Of a stretch of 64,000 nucleotides of DNA, positions 12,791 to 24,218 are shown in pieces. Origin of the DNA: Azolla caroliniana. Taxonomy: Eukaryota > Polypodiophyta. Both the position numbers and the translations under genes were made by a program. The DNA is taken from assembly GCA_043228905.1 (NCBI GenBank), contig JBHGNT010000010.1:17174001-17238000 (forward strand), written 5' to 3'. Position 1 is the first letter of the stretch. Every line of letters starts with the position of its first letter. The notes under the pieces were generated by a model that ran no database searches, was not told the DNA's origin, and saw nothing but the letters and a program-made list of their open reading frames with translations.

Positions 12791-12793
<3 letters not shown>

Positions 12794-12954
12794 GTGACAT
12801 AAATATTGCGACAATATAATGTCAGCTCGTCCTTCACTAGAGACATTTGGGAAGTTGGGGGTGGGGTGGGGGTTCGGCGCAAGTGTACTTGAAAGGTTCA
12901 ACGTGTGTACAAAGTGAATGATAGAACCCCTAGACCTACAATATGACGTGTTCA

Positions 12955-12958
<4 letters not shown>

Positions 12959-13006
<48 letters not shown>
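12959..13006. repeat. (AG)24 microsatellite
   Basis: Pure AG dinucleotide array of 48 bp, about 170 bp from the TC array and complementary to it. The two tracts could form an inverted-repeat pairing across roughly 170 bp. Confidence 0.97.
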
Positions 13007-13008
<2 letters not shown>

Positions 13009-13171
13009 TGTGTTGGAAGAGAGTGAGAGAGGAGCACGTCTTCGACGTGGGGTTGTGGACTACCCGAGACAATGCACGTTCCATTTGTTCATTTATTGCA
13101 GTGCACATTGCCATAGCCTTCCTTATATTATATATATATTAAACAACATAGAAAGGCAATTCAAGTTGTGG

Positions 13172-13172
<1 letters not shown>

Positions 13173-13201
<29 letters not shown>
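13173..13201. repeat. (CA)n microsatellite
   Basis: CA dinucleotide run of about 14 units. It lies between two short AT-rich stretches that both contain TTCAAGTTGTG, at about 13160 and 13219, so the run sits between direct repeats. Confidence 0.9.
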
Positions 13202-13202
<1 letters not shown>

Positions 13203-13209
13203 GCCAACT

Positions 13210-14042
13210 CAAAGCTAATTCAAGTTGTGTACATACATATGTACATTGTAGTCTTCACTTCTATCATACATAATTATATCATTTCTCAATAAGAGTATAA
13301 AGAAACAAGCAAGAAAATCTCTTTTTCCTAAAGTCTCTCCTCCTCCTCTCTTTTTTTACTTTTCAATACAACTCAACTCAAATATGTATACATATATATA
13401 ATCAATCAACTAACTCAATCAAATCAATGAATATACATGTATATATATATAAATAATCAATCCAATAATTGAGCTGTGCTTTAATGCACATTGGATGTAT
13501 GTATGTATGTATGATGGTGATGATCTTTGCAAAGAGCTTGGAGTCCTATGGATGAATTGATCTACCAAAGGGACTCACTACCTCCTCATGATCCGCTCCT
13601 GAATTCCATGCATTGGATGATTCCTGCAGCTGAAACCCTCAATCTTTGATTATTAGCTTGAACAGGCCGGCCATTCATTCCATCAAGAGGTATTTGGCCC
13701 CCTTTCCCTCTCTTCTTCCACCTTCTTGCCCTTCTTCTACCCGATTCTGATTCTGATTCTGATTCTGATTCTGAATCTTCTTCTGATTCTGATTCATGCC
13801 AGGTTTGGCCGTTAGATGGCATGATGTCCTCCTGACCAGTGCCTGTGTATGTAGCTAATTCACATTACAATCATTTGTTTTTTTCTCCACAGGTAAATTA
13901 ATCACAGCTATTCTGGAGAGGAAGAAATTGGTCACCAATTCCGGTTGCATTCGCAAATCTTCTGTACAGGCGGCCACTTACAGCTACAGCTAGGGTTAGG
14001 GCTACTACTACGATTACCTGGGAAAGACACCATATAATTAAG
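13210..14042. other. Upstream region of the GATA gene
   Basis: About 830 bp preceding the GATA factor. It holds a TATA-rich stretch (13380-13455), GTAT tetramers at about 13496-13513 and a GATTCT hexamer array at 13743-13795. No upstream coding exon is evident. A pyrimidine-rich stretch near 13330-13370 could belong to a promoter or 5' leader. I cannot place the transcription start. Confidence 0.45.
13743..13795. repeat. (GATTCT)n hexamer array
   Basis: About eight to nine imperfect GATTCT units with one interruption. On the minus strand they read as a Ser-Glu repeat, which explains an apparent acidic open frame at 13586-13822. It lies about 250 bp before the GATA start codon, possibly in its 5' leader. 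Confidence 0.85.
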
Positions 14043-16322
14043 ATGGAGCAGATGATGGTGAGGCCATCGATTACTAACTACATCTTCAACATACAGCAGC
14101 AACAGCAACAGCAACAAGACGACGACATTAACAATGCTGTTGATGACTACAACAATGAAAACAGCAGTAACCATCATTATCATCATCATCATCATGCTCA
14201 TAATACTGCTGAATCTGTTGCCACACACAGCAGCTGTAATAATAACCATCACAACAGCAACATATTCACAGCTACATCCCTCATGTTAGAGTCCGATTTC
14301 CAGCTACTTGAAGAAGATCTTCAATACACTCCTCATCCATTCTCCCATGATGATGGCGATAGAGATGACAATGATGATGATGATGATAATGATGATGATC
14401 ATGATGATAATGATCTCCGTCACCATAAGCATCGCCATCATCACCATGTTACCATGATTCATGATAACATTACTACTAGTACAGCCACTCGTACATCTAA
14501 TTCTCATGATTCCTCCTCTATCACTTCTAATAATGATGCACACCATCACGATCCAATCTTTCCTGTCGAGAGCTGCGTGAAAGACCTTAACAACAATCAT
14601 AATCATGTAAACGTGGCTGATGCAGACCATGGTAACCATACTGGACGTGATGATGGTCCACATCATAATCTTCCTCATCGTCTAAGTTCTCCTCCACAAA
14701 CAGAGAATTATATTCATAGTCTTGATCCGATATTCAGCCTTTCCCAGAGCACCAAATCCAGTGATGATGATGTTGCGACTACATCAGGATTCGATCACTG
14801 GCTCGCTTCCTTTGACGAAGAATTAACTAGGACATCCCAGGAGTACATTACCGACAATATATTATACGGACCGCCGTCCAATATCTTCAATAGCAATGAA
14901 GACATAGATCTAGTCTTCAATTATGGTCATCACGGCGACATAATTAACAACTACAATGTGGTGGATGATCATGCAGGAAATGACATGGCCATGATTAAGG
15001 AGGAGGAGATGGCAGAGCCTGAAGGATTGGAAGGTATCAATTATGGTAAGGGTATTAATATGGATGGAGCTGGGTGTGGATCAGAATCAAACACCATTAT
15101 AAGTTTTCATAATTGCGATATAGGTGATCATCAGAGGTCTGATGATGATGAATTAATGATGGAATTTCAACCACATTTAGCTGTAGTTTCATCGACCGGG
15201 AAACCAAGAAGCAAACGAGCGCGCCGTTTCTCGGATCAAGCAGCCAGTAATTGGTCATCAGGAACATTCAGGAGTATCCTTACAAGTAGTACTACATCTA
15301 CTACCTCTCATTATGTACATGGAGGCTCTGGTAGCATCATAGATCCCTCCCCGAATAGCTTCGATTCTTATACCCCTACCTCCAATTCGCGTCAGAATGA
15401 TGATCATATCATTAATCTCCATGAGTATAGCAACAATCATCACCACCAAAATACTCTTGTAATTAAGGCTTCAGAGGAGCCGGAGATTGAGAGCATTGGG
15501 CCGCTCCAAGAGAAGTATCATCGCAACGTAAGCGGCATCCATGTCGATCATCCTGCATTAGTACTAATGTATACCGAGAATGTGATTCATGATCACACCC
15601 AAACTAATTATGGGGAGGAGGAGGACGAGGAGGAGGTAGTGATCACAGGGGGCATTACTCCTCGCAACCATTATACGCCGCCTCAGAATAATGTGGTCCG
15701 CGGTAGTGCTACCGGTGTGCCGGATGCATTACATTTGGGCAAAGTACTGATGAAGAGTAGTACTATGGATCACCAAGCTCACCATGGGGGGCAACCACTA
15801 GCTAGTGCAATAGTATGCAATAATAATACTAGGTCATGGAATGCCATGGCCAAATGTAGTAAATCCAAGACTAAGAAGGAGGAGGGCATAGAGTCTGTTT
15901 ATACAAGCACTTGTTTTAGGAAGGATGAGGAGCTGCAGATGAATGGACAACACAATGAAGACATGGATCATGGATTATCATCGAGCTCAAGCTCAAGCTC
16001 ATCGTCATCGCAGATATGTGCGAATGGGAATGGCCGGAGATGCTCACATTGCTTGTCTCAGAAGACACCTCAATGGAGAGCAGGGCCTGATGGCCCCAAG
16101 ACCTTGTGCAATGCATGTGGTGTCCGGTACAAATCGGGCCGGCTCTTCGATGAGTACAGGCCCGCGAAGAGCCCGACCTTCTCGAGCTACAAGCATTCCA
16201 ATTCTCACAAGAAGGTGATGGAGATGAGGAGGAGAAAGCTCATTATATCAAGCCCATGCAACACCAACACCAATAGCACTTTCAACAACAACAACAAAAG
16301 AATGTCCATGATAATTGAGTAG
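14043..16322 (+). CDS. GATA-type zinc-finger transcription factor (plant class A/subfamily I)
   Basis: A 759-codon uninterrupted frame. The C-terminus carries one plant class A GATA finger, C667-x2-C670-x18-C689-x2-C692, with the hallmark text [19 protein letters not shown] followed by the class A extension YRPAKSPTF and [16 protein letters not shown] basic patch, KPRSKRARR at 387-395, matches the nuclear-localisation segment found upstream of the finger in this class. The family binds W-GATA-R sites in the nucleus and often acts in light and developmental responses. The N-terminal two thirds is low-complexity: Gln18-25, His and Asp runs, and Ser646-656. The protein is about twice the usual 250-350 residues of seed-plant class A factors, and no intron is visible. 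The ATG at 14043 is the first of the long frame, but a start upstream of an unseen intron cannot be excluded. Confidence 0.9.
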   Translation: MEQMMVRPSITNYIFNIQQQQQQQQDDDINNAVDDYNNENSSNHHYHHHHHAHNTAESVATHSSCNNNHHNSNIFTATSLMLESDFQLLEEDLQYTPHPFSHDDGDRDDNDDDDDNDDDHDDNDLRHHKHRHHHHVTMIHDNITTSTATRTSNSHDSSSITSNNDAHHHDPIFPVESCVKDLNNNHNHVNVADADHGNHTGRDDGPHHNLPHRLSSPPQTENYIHSLDPIFSLSQSTKSSDDDVATTSGFDHWLASFDEELTRTSQEYITDNILYGPPSNIFNSNEDIDLVFNYGHHGDIINNYNVVDDHAGNDMAMIKEEEMAEPEGLEGINYGKGINMDGAGCGSESNTIISFHNCDIGDHQRSDDDELMMEFQPHLAVVSSTGKPRSKRARRFSDQAASNWSSGTFRSILTSSTTSTTSHYVHGGSGSIIDPSPNSFDSYTPTSNSRQNDDHIINLHEYSNNHHHQNTLVIKASEEPEIESIGPLQEKYHRNVSGIHVDHPALVLMYTENVIHDHTQTNYGEEEDEEEVVITGGITPRNHYTPPQNNVVRGSATGVPDALHLGKVLMKSSTMDHQAHHGGQPLASAIVCNNNTRSWNAMAKCSKSKTKKEEGIESVYTSTCFRKDEELQMNGQHNEDMDHGLSSSSSSSSSSSQICANGNGRRCSHCLSQKTPQWRAGPDGPKTLCNACGVRYKSGRLFDEYRPAKSPTFSSYKHSNSHKKVMEMRRRKLIISSPCNTNTNSTFNNNNKRMSMIIE

Positions 16323-16690
16323 AGTGCATGCCATCATTAGTACTGAGCTTTGTCATGATCACGATCGTAATTATATCATGATGATGGTGATGGTCAATAA
16401 TGACATGCACAATTAGAAGAAGAAGATGATGATGATGATGATGATGGAGTAGAAAGCTCATTATATCAAGCCCATGCAATTTCAACAACAAAGTGACACT
16501 ATTGTCCATGATAATTAATTGAGCATTGGATCATGAGTACTAATCATGAACCCGGGCCCAGCCATCATGAGTACTAATCATTGTCATGATCACGATCCTA
16601 AGTAAGCGTAATGTGATAATTATTACTCATGATGATGATGATGATGGTCACTTAGTCACTAAGGACATGCACATTAAGAAGAAGAAGTCT
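16233..16690 (+). repeat. ~218-bp imperfect tandem duplication across the GATA gene 3' end
   Basis: The segment beginning AGAAAGCTCATTATATCAAG at 16233, inside the GATA coding region, recurs at 16451 in the 3' flank. Matching order continues through TGTCCATGATAATT, a TAGTACT/GAGTACTAAT block, TGTCATGATCACGATC, GATGATG runs and GACATGCACA followed by AGAAGAAGAAG. Unit 1 is about 16233-16450 and unit 2 about 16451-16690. Unit 1 encodes the last 30 or so residues and the stop. Unit 2 is diverged and non-coding. CATGAGTACTAATCAT is further repeated inside unit 2. Confidence 0.8.
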
Positions 16691-17304
16691 AGCATTAATA
16701 ACAAGGACATGAATTATCATGCCCAATCATTAATGGTGACAGAACTTAATAATAACTACTTTTGATACTACTACTACAACCACTACTTTATTGTCCAAAG
16801 CTTAAGCTTCTAGTACTCCTGAGTCCTTTTCATATATTATTCATGATTTAAATATGCCAGCAGTCCATGGAATTCATTCAATAGCCCATTTTTAGCTTAC
16901 TATCCCTTCTCATTCTTTTTATATAAATTTAAGTGTCTTTAGTGGACTCTTCTAAGTTCTGTTATATTCACCACATAATAATATAACCTTTTAAGTCCTT
17001 AAATGTCCCTTCATAACGTATGGACTAGTCTTCTTCTTCATAATTAATTTCTTATAGCTCATACCAATTTTACCATTTGTTCATGTATATATATTACCAC
17101 CAAAACAGTTATAAATATATATTTACATGTGTATCTTCCAATGCAATATTCATTTTTCCTTCAAGTTTGTATATTTCTTCAATGCATTTTTTAGGGAATG
17201 GATGACCATGAGATTGTTTCTAGGCTCATTTTAATGCTCAAAAGTAAATTAATATGTGATTGGTTTAAAATTCATTAGCTGATGTGATATCGATGACATC
17301 TAGT

Positions 17305-17306
<2 letters not shown>
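16691..17306. other. AT-rich intergenic DNA
   Basis: About 600 bp of AT-rich sequence between the GATA 3' flank and the GA/TC tail of a LINE. No gene or structured repeat seen. Confidence 0.4.

Positions 17307-17361
<55 letters not shown>
17307..17361. repeat. (TC)n microsatellite, probable LINE tail
   Basis: TC run of about 55 bp. On the minus strand it is a GA run lying just downstream of the 3' UTR of the minus-strand LINE. It may be the element's simple-repeat tail expanded after insertion. Confidence 0.85.
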
Positions 17362-17364
<3 letters not shown>

Positions 17365-17803
17365 TGAAAACACACAATTATATTAATAAATGTGTGTAAA
17401 AACCACTACTTACAATGGGTGTGACAATGGAGTATGGTCACCCACTAACTACACTACATGGGTAAGACGAACATGTTGAAATGCCAATAGGCAAGACGAA
17501 CACTCCATTGAGGAAAGATTTTCCACTTGCTCCAATAAAGGAAATTGCCACATTAGTACTCCCTTCAACTTTCGTATATGTGCTTTCACCCCATGTCTAC
17601 CATCGAATACAAAAGCGTTGCGCATATTCCAATTATGATGCAATCCCTAATATCTTAGAAATAGAAAAACAATCTCCATCTCTGATTTTGGGTCAACCTG
17701 TGTAAATTGTGCAAACACCCATTGTCTAGGTGTCAAATAACACCGTGATAAGACTTGCCAAATTTGAGAAATGTAATTCCAAATCTGACAAGCAATTGGA
17801 CAT
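17362..17803 (-). pseudogene. LINE ORF2 C-terminal end, minus strand (piece distal to the copia insertion)
   Basis: Read on the minus strand, this continues the LINE protein that starts at 24215 and is broken by a copia element. The first codons after the insertion complete a zf-RVT motif (a Cys, then Pro-Ile-Ala, then an Ile-Trp-Asn-Tyr stretch). Next comes a W-x-F-AQFT-like stretch, and then the terminal HHNWNMRNAFVFDG segment at 17449-17643, equivalent to the WHIWTRRCMFVF segment of the LINE at 7.6 kb. Stops interrupt it. It is followed by an AT-rich 3' UTR and the GA tail. Confidence 0.8.
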
Positions 17804-18209
17804 TGTTGAGAATCAAGCTCAACTTGGTCTAGTGTGTGAACTCACCCTAAGAGTGAATAAACACTCCAACAGTCAAGAGTCACCATTAAGTCACCACTTT
17901 GTATTCTAGCATTTAGTATGAGTCATAGAATCATATTCTATGACACATAACTTATGAGCTTTCACATTCCCCATGCTCCATGAGTCTTGTAGTTAATGAA
18001 GAGAGAGGGTGACTATATAAAGCACCCTCCTCCCACCTTGTATAATGTTGAGTCTTTCTCGTTTGTTAATATACTTTTACCTTACGTATTCTTTGTGTCT
18101 TACTCCTTGTCTCTCTCACTCACTCTCTCTCTCTCTCTCTCTCTTTCTCATACACACACACAGTTCATATTTATTCCGTTGCATAGAATCCATCTCTTGA
18201 TTCTTTACA
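17804..18209 (+). repeat. 5' LTR of the copia element
   Basis: 406-bp LTR with TG...CA ends. A TATATAAAG stretch at about 18012-18020, in a GAGGGTGACTATATAAAGC context, is a plausible promoter. A CT-rich and CA-rich low-complexity stretch precedes the end. It is paired with the LTR at 22899-23296. Confidence 0.95.
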
Positions 18210-18220
18210 TGGTATCAGAG
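18210..18220 (+). other. Copia primer-binding site (initiator tRNA-Met)
   Basis: TGGTATCAGAG directly after the 5' LTR. This is the standard plant copia complement to the 3' end of initiator tRNA-Met. Confidence 0.95.
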
Positions 18221-18358
18221 AGATTTGGTAGCTTGATCTAGCCCATTCACCTCATTGTGATCGTGTGTTGTGCTCCATGCCGACAACCAAGAACCGGCTC
18301 ATCACTATCGTAGCTTCGTTACATACCTCGCATTCGAAGAAGAAGAAGAATCGACATA

Positions 18359-19200
18359 ATGAATACTCAAATGGGGAGCGCTCTCCCTATCGAGAAGTTG
18401 GATCGAAACAACTTCGCATCTTGGGAGTACAAGATGCACCAATACCTTGTTAGACAAGGCTATTGGAGCTACATCAAATGAGTGCACGAAGATCGACTCG
18501 TCGAAACGGCTCCTGGATGCGCGACATGGGAGCAAGCCACAAGCCGCGTGATGTATTGCTTGGCGATAGGTGTTCACGATCACATGCTCGGCTAAATTCA
18601 CGAAGCCAAGATGCCGAAGGAGGCATGGGAAAATCTACGAAAGATTTTCGCGGCGAACACAATCGCAAGAAGGTTTCAACTCCGCCTAGAGTTGAACAAC
18701 ATTCAACAAAGGGACATGTCCATCACGACATACACCTTGAAGATCAAGGAGCTTTCTGACTCACTCGGCTCGATAAGCGTAAATATCGATGATGATGAGA
18801 TGGTGCGAATATGCCTCGGCGGCCTCGCACCACGGTTCGGCGCGATGCGAACCGCCATTCTAGCAAGGGAGAAATCTCCCTCCTTCTTTGAGCTCCAATC
18901 AATGCTATTGGTCGAAGAAAACCATGTGCGTACAAGGAGCAATGAGTCAGAAGGCCACATGCTCTACACGCACTTGAACGGAGGAAGAGGACGCGAATGA
19001 GCGAGAGGCTGATTCGGCCAAGGACAAGGCGCACGAGGTCTGACCTACGACAACCACTCCCAATTTTGACCGCAAAACGGAAGCCAACGAGGAACCTTCG
19101 CAAGAAGGGGGAGCTTCCACTCTGGCCCGAGCCGTCAAAACGCAACCGAATGCGGATATTGTGAAAAGCTCGGCCACCACGAAGAAGAGTGCCAAAGAAG
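18359..19200 (+). pseudogene. Copia gag (UBN2-type capsid plus CCHC knuckle), broken
   Basis: The gag frame starts at ATG 18359 (MNTQMGSALP...) and shows the copia N-terminal wording LDRNNFASWEYKMHQYL. A TGA at about 18479, where the family continues, ends the first piece. The frame resumes as the UBN2 capsid domain, with AWENLRKIFAANT and LKIKELSDSLGSI in 18611-19000. After another stop comes a zinc knuckle at about 19151-19192 spaced C-x2-C-x4-H-x4-C. The knuckle would package element RNA. At least two stops make it non-functional. Confidence 0.9.
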
Positions 19201-22200
19201 ATGCGTGAATCGGCTTCCACAAGCCGACAACTCACGAATTACGCCCACAATTCCGATTACGAAGAGTATAGTGGAATGGACGGGCACAACTCTGACTACG
19301 AAGATCGTGGCGGAATGTATGCACACAACTCCGACCGTGGCGGAATGCTCATGATGAAACATAGAGCAAACTCTATGTCGGCCTCTACCTCAACTAGTGC
19401 CCTCAATCCGGAGGATGTATGGTTTGTTGATTCCGGAGCCTCAAACCATATGACATCTCATAAAGAATGGTTTCTTGAACTTCGAGAGCCGGAGCGACCT
19501 GGTTATGTTGAAACCGGAGATGACACTATGCACCCGATTCGGCACATCGGCAATGTTCTGTTCGGCGAAAGAGGTACAAGCAAACATAGATTAAAAATGT
19601 CTTGCATGTTCCCACCATCACGAAGAACTTGGTCTCGGTCAGCCAAATGGTTGAGCAAGAGATGCAAGTACGATTCGACCAAGAAGGGTGCTTCATCGAA
19701 AAAGAGGGCCGAATCATCGTGTGCGGAAGAAGAGAGGGCCAGATGTTCATTCTTGATTCACACGAGATGAAATCCGCCATGTTCGCAAAAAGCACGAAAG
19801 CCGACTCCGACATAGAGCTATGGCACAAGCAAATCGGCCACATCAATCTCAACAAACTCAAAGCAATGAAATCGAAAGGAGTCGTCATCGGACTCCTGAC
19901 ATTCAAAGAGAAGGAGATTGAAGGTGTATGCGAAGCATGCCAATTCGGCAAGCAACACCGACACCCATTCCCGAAAAAGCGGAATGTGAGCAAAGGTCTA
20001 CTCGACGTAGTCCATTCCGACGTATGGGGACCGACGCAGATGGCTACATTCGGCGGATGCCGATATTACGTGCTCTTCATCGACGACTTCTCCAGGCACA
20101 CGTGGCTCTATCCGATGTGGCAAAAGAGCGAAGTGTTTAGACACTTCCAAAGGTTTAAAAACGAAGTCGAAAAATCCATTGGTTGTCATGTACGAAGCCT
20201 TCGATCGGATGGCGGCACGGAGTACTTCTCAGACAATTTCACGTCGTATCTTCGAAAGGAAGGAATTTGGTGAGAATTCACTTGCCGACATACTCTGCAA
20301 GAAAACGGAGTAGCTGAGCGCAAAAATCGGCACATCCTCGAAGTAGCGCGGGCCATGGTGAATGAGAAGCATATGCTCAAGTCATATTGGGCCGAAGCTG
20401 CAAATATGACCTTCTACCTAATGAACCGGTGCACAACATCTAGAGTGCACGAGGTCACTCCGCACGAAAAATACTTCGGAAAGAAGCCAGACTTATCGCA
20501 CACCCGGATATTCTGCGCGATAGCATACGTGCACATCCTCGACGAGAAGCATCAAAAGCTTGACCCGAAATCGGAGAAATGTATCCTCGTAAGATACTCA
20601 CTAGAGCAAAAGGGGTACAAGTGCTACAACCCCTCAACTCAAAAATCTCGAGTAAGTTGAGACGTTGTTTTTGACGAGTCCGCATCCTGGTACGCACCAG
20701 AGACAATTTCGACTCCGATTCCGCTCGACCCGGAATCCGCCGAACAAGAGATAGAGGATGAAGATGGCCTTATGCGCATGTTCGAAGAAAGTTTGATCAC
20801 GCCCCGTCTGAGCGGACCACAAGAGCCTTTGAGCGATCAAAGCACATCATGGCCTAGCCCGAAGATGGACAAAGGCAAGGCAAAAATGTCGAAATACGAA
20901 GACGATCGCTTCGACGACGATGAGTCGACTCACTCACTCGACAGTGAGTTCGGCGGCTTCGATGTACCAATCGGAGCTAAGAAAGCCCTCATCTCTGCAA
21001 ATGAAAAGCTTCGTCGCTCCACCCGTGAAAAGAATCCGGTCAGCCGATTCGGCTACAACGACTACATGGCATATCACTATGCCTTTATGATGAAGGTGGC
21101 GACAGTACGTGAGCCGGAAACATTTTCCGAAGCAGCCAAGGATTCGCGATGGATCGAAGCCATGAACGAGGAGATGCATGCACTACACAAGAATGAGACG
21201 TGGGATCTCGTTCCCACCTCACCACACAAAAAGACGATCGGATGCAGATGGATTTACAAAGTGAAGTACAATGCCGACAGTTCCGTCAACCGCTACAAAG
21301 TGCGACTTGTAGCAAAAGGCTATGTACAAACACACGGAGTTGACTATGAAGAGACCTTTTCCCTAGTGGCAAAGATGATGATGGTACAGACTATAATTGC
21401 GTTTGCCGCAGCGAAAGGGTGGCACCTCCATCAAATGGACGTCAAGAACACCTTTCTACAAGGAAAATTAGAAGAGGAGGTGTACATGATACAACCACCC
21501 AGCTTCAACTCGAGCACCCATCCGAAAGTGGTATGCTGAGTCAAGAAGCCACTCTACGGCCTCAAGCAAGCACCGCGTGCTTGGCATTCGAAGATAACGC
21601 AATATCTTTATCAAATCGTCTTTCGTATGTCAAAATCAGACAACTCCCTCTACATACGAAGTGATTCCGCAAGTCCGATTGTCATCATCTTATATGTGGA
21701 TGACCTAGCCATTGGAGGTGAGCATCTCGTCGAAATCAATAAGGTCAAATCCCTCCTTTCCGACAAGTTCGAGATGATGGACATGAAGGAGCTTCACTAC
21801 TTCCTCGACATTGAGGTAATTCGGACTCCAGCCGAAATCATGATCTCATCCTCAACTTGTTATACAAGTTCGGGATGGCTGAGTGCAAATCCACGGCAAC
21901 TCCGCTCGATCGCAATCTCAAAATAGATGCGAACTCCGGCACCAAAGCGTGTGAGCCGACTCAGTATCTGCAACTTATCGGGAGTCTCATCTACCTCACG
22001 ATCACTTGACCTGATCTCAGTTATCTGGTCGGTCTTCTTAGTCAATTCATGCAAACATCGTGTGATACTCACTTGGATTGCGCTAAGCAAGTTCTACGAT
22101 ACGTGAGCGGCACAATGGATTGCAGCATCCTCTACAAGACCGCGATGCCAATACAACTCGAGGGGTACATAGATGCCAATTGGGCCGGCTACAAAGCTGA

Positions 22201-22669
22201 TAGAAGATCAACCTCCGGATTTGTTTTTTCCCTCGGCAACGGAGCAATATCCTGGAGCAGCAAAAAGCAACCAACTGTCGCTCTTTCGAGCACAGAGGCG
22301 GAATACAGGGGCGCGACAGTGGCTGCATGTGAAGCCGTATGGCTCAAAAGGATACTCAAGGATCTGGGCGTACTCATCAAGGATCCGACTTCCCTTTACT
22401 GCGACAACATGAACAATATCTATCTGGCTCGGAACCTGGTGTTCCACACGCAGAGAAAGCACATCGAAGTGCACTATCACTTCATCCGAGAACGCGTTCT
22501 AGCGGGCGATGTCGACCTACAACACATTAGCACCAATCTTCAAACGACCGACATCTTCACTAAAGCCTTAGGAACCAACAAGCTATGGCAATTCATGACG
22601 GATCTCGGATTGACGATCCCTAACCTGCCAAGCTTGAGGGGGAGTACTGAAGACACCACTACACAATAA
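19201..22669 (+). pseudogene. Copia pol: protease, integrase, reverse transcriptase, RNase H, broken
   Basis: In order: an aspartic protease with WFVDSGASNHMT (Asp codon at 19429-19431); an integrase with a GAG-pre-integrase segment LWHKQIGHINL (~19820), a core beginning HSDVWGPTQ and VLFIDDFSRHTWLY (~20010-20110), and ENGVAERKNRHILE (~20302-20345); an RT with WIEAMNEEMHALHKNETWDLVP (~21150-21210), QMDVKNTFLQG (the family has a second Asp here, now Asn-Thr) and YVDD at 21693-21704; and an RNase H with YIDANWAGYKADRRST and ALSSTEAEY (~22170-22305), ending at 22669. Stops at about 20271, 20657 and 21537, and frame changes near 19560 and 21850, break it. One shared polyprotein is expected in active relatives. 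Confidence 0.93.
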
Positions 22670-22898
22670 CGCATGGATTTCGCAACCGTGCAACGAAGCT
22701 GCGAAGAGCCGATCTATCGCGCAAAGTTGCGAAGAAAGACGCAAGCCGAAGCACAGACTTAGCAACTATGCTCAACGCAAGTTGGAGCACGGATTCCGCA
22801 ACTTTGCATAAATGTGAGTCGACGCGGACTCCGGAACGCGAGTCGAAGCGGATTTCGGATACCGTCTGAAATCGACCCGACTTGAGCTTGAGGGGGTG

Positions 22899-23296
22899 TG
22901 TTGAGAATCAAGCTCAACTTGGTCTAGTGTGTGAACTCACCGTGAGAGTGAATAAACACTCCAACAATCAAGAGTCACCATTAAGTCACCACTTTGTATT
23001 CTAGCATTTAGTATGAGTCATAGAATCATATTCTATGACACATAACTTATGAGCTTTCACATTCCCCATGCTCCATGAGTCTTGTAGTTAATGAAGAGAG
23101 AGGGGGTGACAATATAAAGCACCCTCCTCCCACCTTGTATAATGTTGAGTCTTTCTACTTTGTTAATATACTTTTACCTTGCGTATTCTCTATGTCTTAC
23201 TCCTTGTCTCTCTCACTCACTCACTCTCTCTCTCTCATACACACACAGAGTTCATATCTATTCCGTTGCACAGAATCCATCTCTTGATTCTTTACA
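22899..23296 (+). repeat. 3' LTR of the copia element
   Basis: 398-bp LTR preceded by a short purine run (GAGGGGG, ending at 22896) that would be the polypurine tract. Its CT tract is shorter than in the 5' LTR. It ends TTTACA before the GACAT duplication. Confidence 0.95.
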
Positions 23297-23301
23297 GACA
23301 T

Positions 23302-24215
23302 TGTATAAATCGATGAGTACTATCTTCCATTTGAACAGTGCAAAAGAAGCAATTACCCGTTGTTAGTCCACGACGCTTTAGAGCTAATCCCAAAGGCAAT
23401 CCTCCAATCAAAACTCTCCAAATGAAGACCTTTGCTACAAGTGGCAATTTAGAACTACGTTGTAATATCTACCACCACCCATGATCGGATTTGTGTATTC
23501 CCCATTCTTCTTCAGCCTTAGATGATAACCATCCAAGAGACTTGATAGAGCAATGATACAAAAGATTAGTAGTCACTTTTAACAATGACGTTTGACCCTT
23601 TAAACACCAATCAATCCACAGTTGTTCTCGTGTTTGTAGAGGTAAGGGACTGTGCATCAATGGAATATTTTGTAGTTGTTCCCAAATAAACCCATAATTA
23701 GCTGGAATGCGTAATAATTGTCGCGTTTCAACAAACTCCAAAATTCTTTGAGATGGAGCCTCAACTTTATCTCCCAGCTCTTTGACCCCCAAATGAAACA
23801 AACGATTAAATTGAGAGCGCAATCTCTCCTTTCCTGGCCAACATAATAACCGAGAAGACATAATCAACTCTTTTTGCAAAGAATTACAATGCTCTCTACT
23901 AGGTGATGGTTTCCATACACATAACAAGAGTGCTTCTTGCCATGAGGCAACCAAGTGTTGAACACATATAGAGTCCGGAATCCTAAGTGAAATACATCCA
24001 TTCAGTAATTGCCACCATGAAGCCTTAATCGTTGTCCTCCCATGTGTTAAACCCTTGTTCTCAGTGAAATATTGAACAATAGATATCCATGGTTGTGAGT
24101 TTGAACACATATCTTGTAATAATGAAAATCTATGAGCTATCATATGCTTAGATAAGTTCAATAGTCTAGCTCCCCCCAAGAACTTAGGGCCGAAATAACG
24201 AAACTTAAAGTAGAC
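23302..24215 (-). pseudogene. LINE ORF2 C-terminal half, minus strand (piece proximal to the copia insertion)
   Basis: The minus-strand frame at 23469-24248 gives about 250 codons of a plant LINE polyprotein downstream of the RT core. It begins near a FGGARLL-like segment (LGGARLLNLSKHMIAHRFSL) and includes REQLWIDWCLKGQ and SKAEEEWGI. After a frame change near 23470 it continues into a zf-RVT domain: LPLVAKVFIWRVLIGGLPLG, then C-F-F-C...H-R-F-I-Q-C. The copia element splits the codons just after the last Cys of that motif. The 5' end is truncated where the plus-strand LINE begins, so the two LINEs lie head to head. Confidence 0.85.
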
Positions 24216-24218
24216 AAC

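Larger units (their letters stand above)
17804..23296 (+). mobile_element. Complete Ty1/copia LTR retrotransposon with TSD, coding region decayed
   Basis: A structurally complete 5.49-kb copia element. It begins TGTTGAG and ends TTTACA, and is flanked by a perfect 5-bp target-site duplication, GACAT (17799-17803 and 23297-23301). LTRs lie at 17804-18209 and 22899-23296. By eye they differ by roughly a dozen substitutions plus short indels in a CT/CA tract, which indicates a moderately old insertion. The initiator-Met PBS TGGTATCAGAG follows the 5' LTR. Internal order is gag, protease, integrase, RT, RNase H, as in copia. In-frame stops and frameshifts mean it cannot encode an intact polyprotein. 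It sits antisense inside the zf-RVT domain of a LINE. Confidence 0.97.

Noticed and set aside
12685-13114. Long minus-strand frames of Arg-Glu and Ser-Leu repeats
   Set aside because: They are translations of the TC and AG microsatellites. Period-two DNA avoids stops in several frames, and no unique flanking protein exists.
13932-14678. Minus-strand frames rich in Met, Ile and Val opposite the GATA gene
   Set aside because: Shadows of CAT and GAT repeats in the GATA coding strand.
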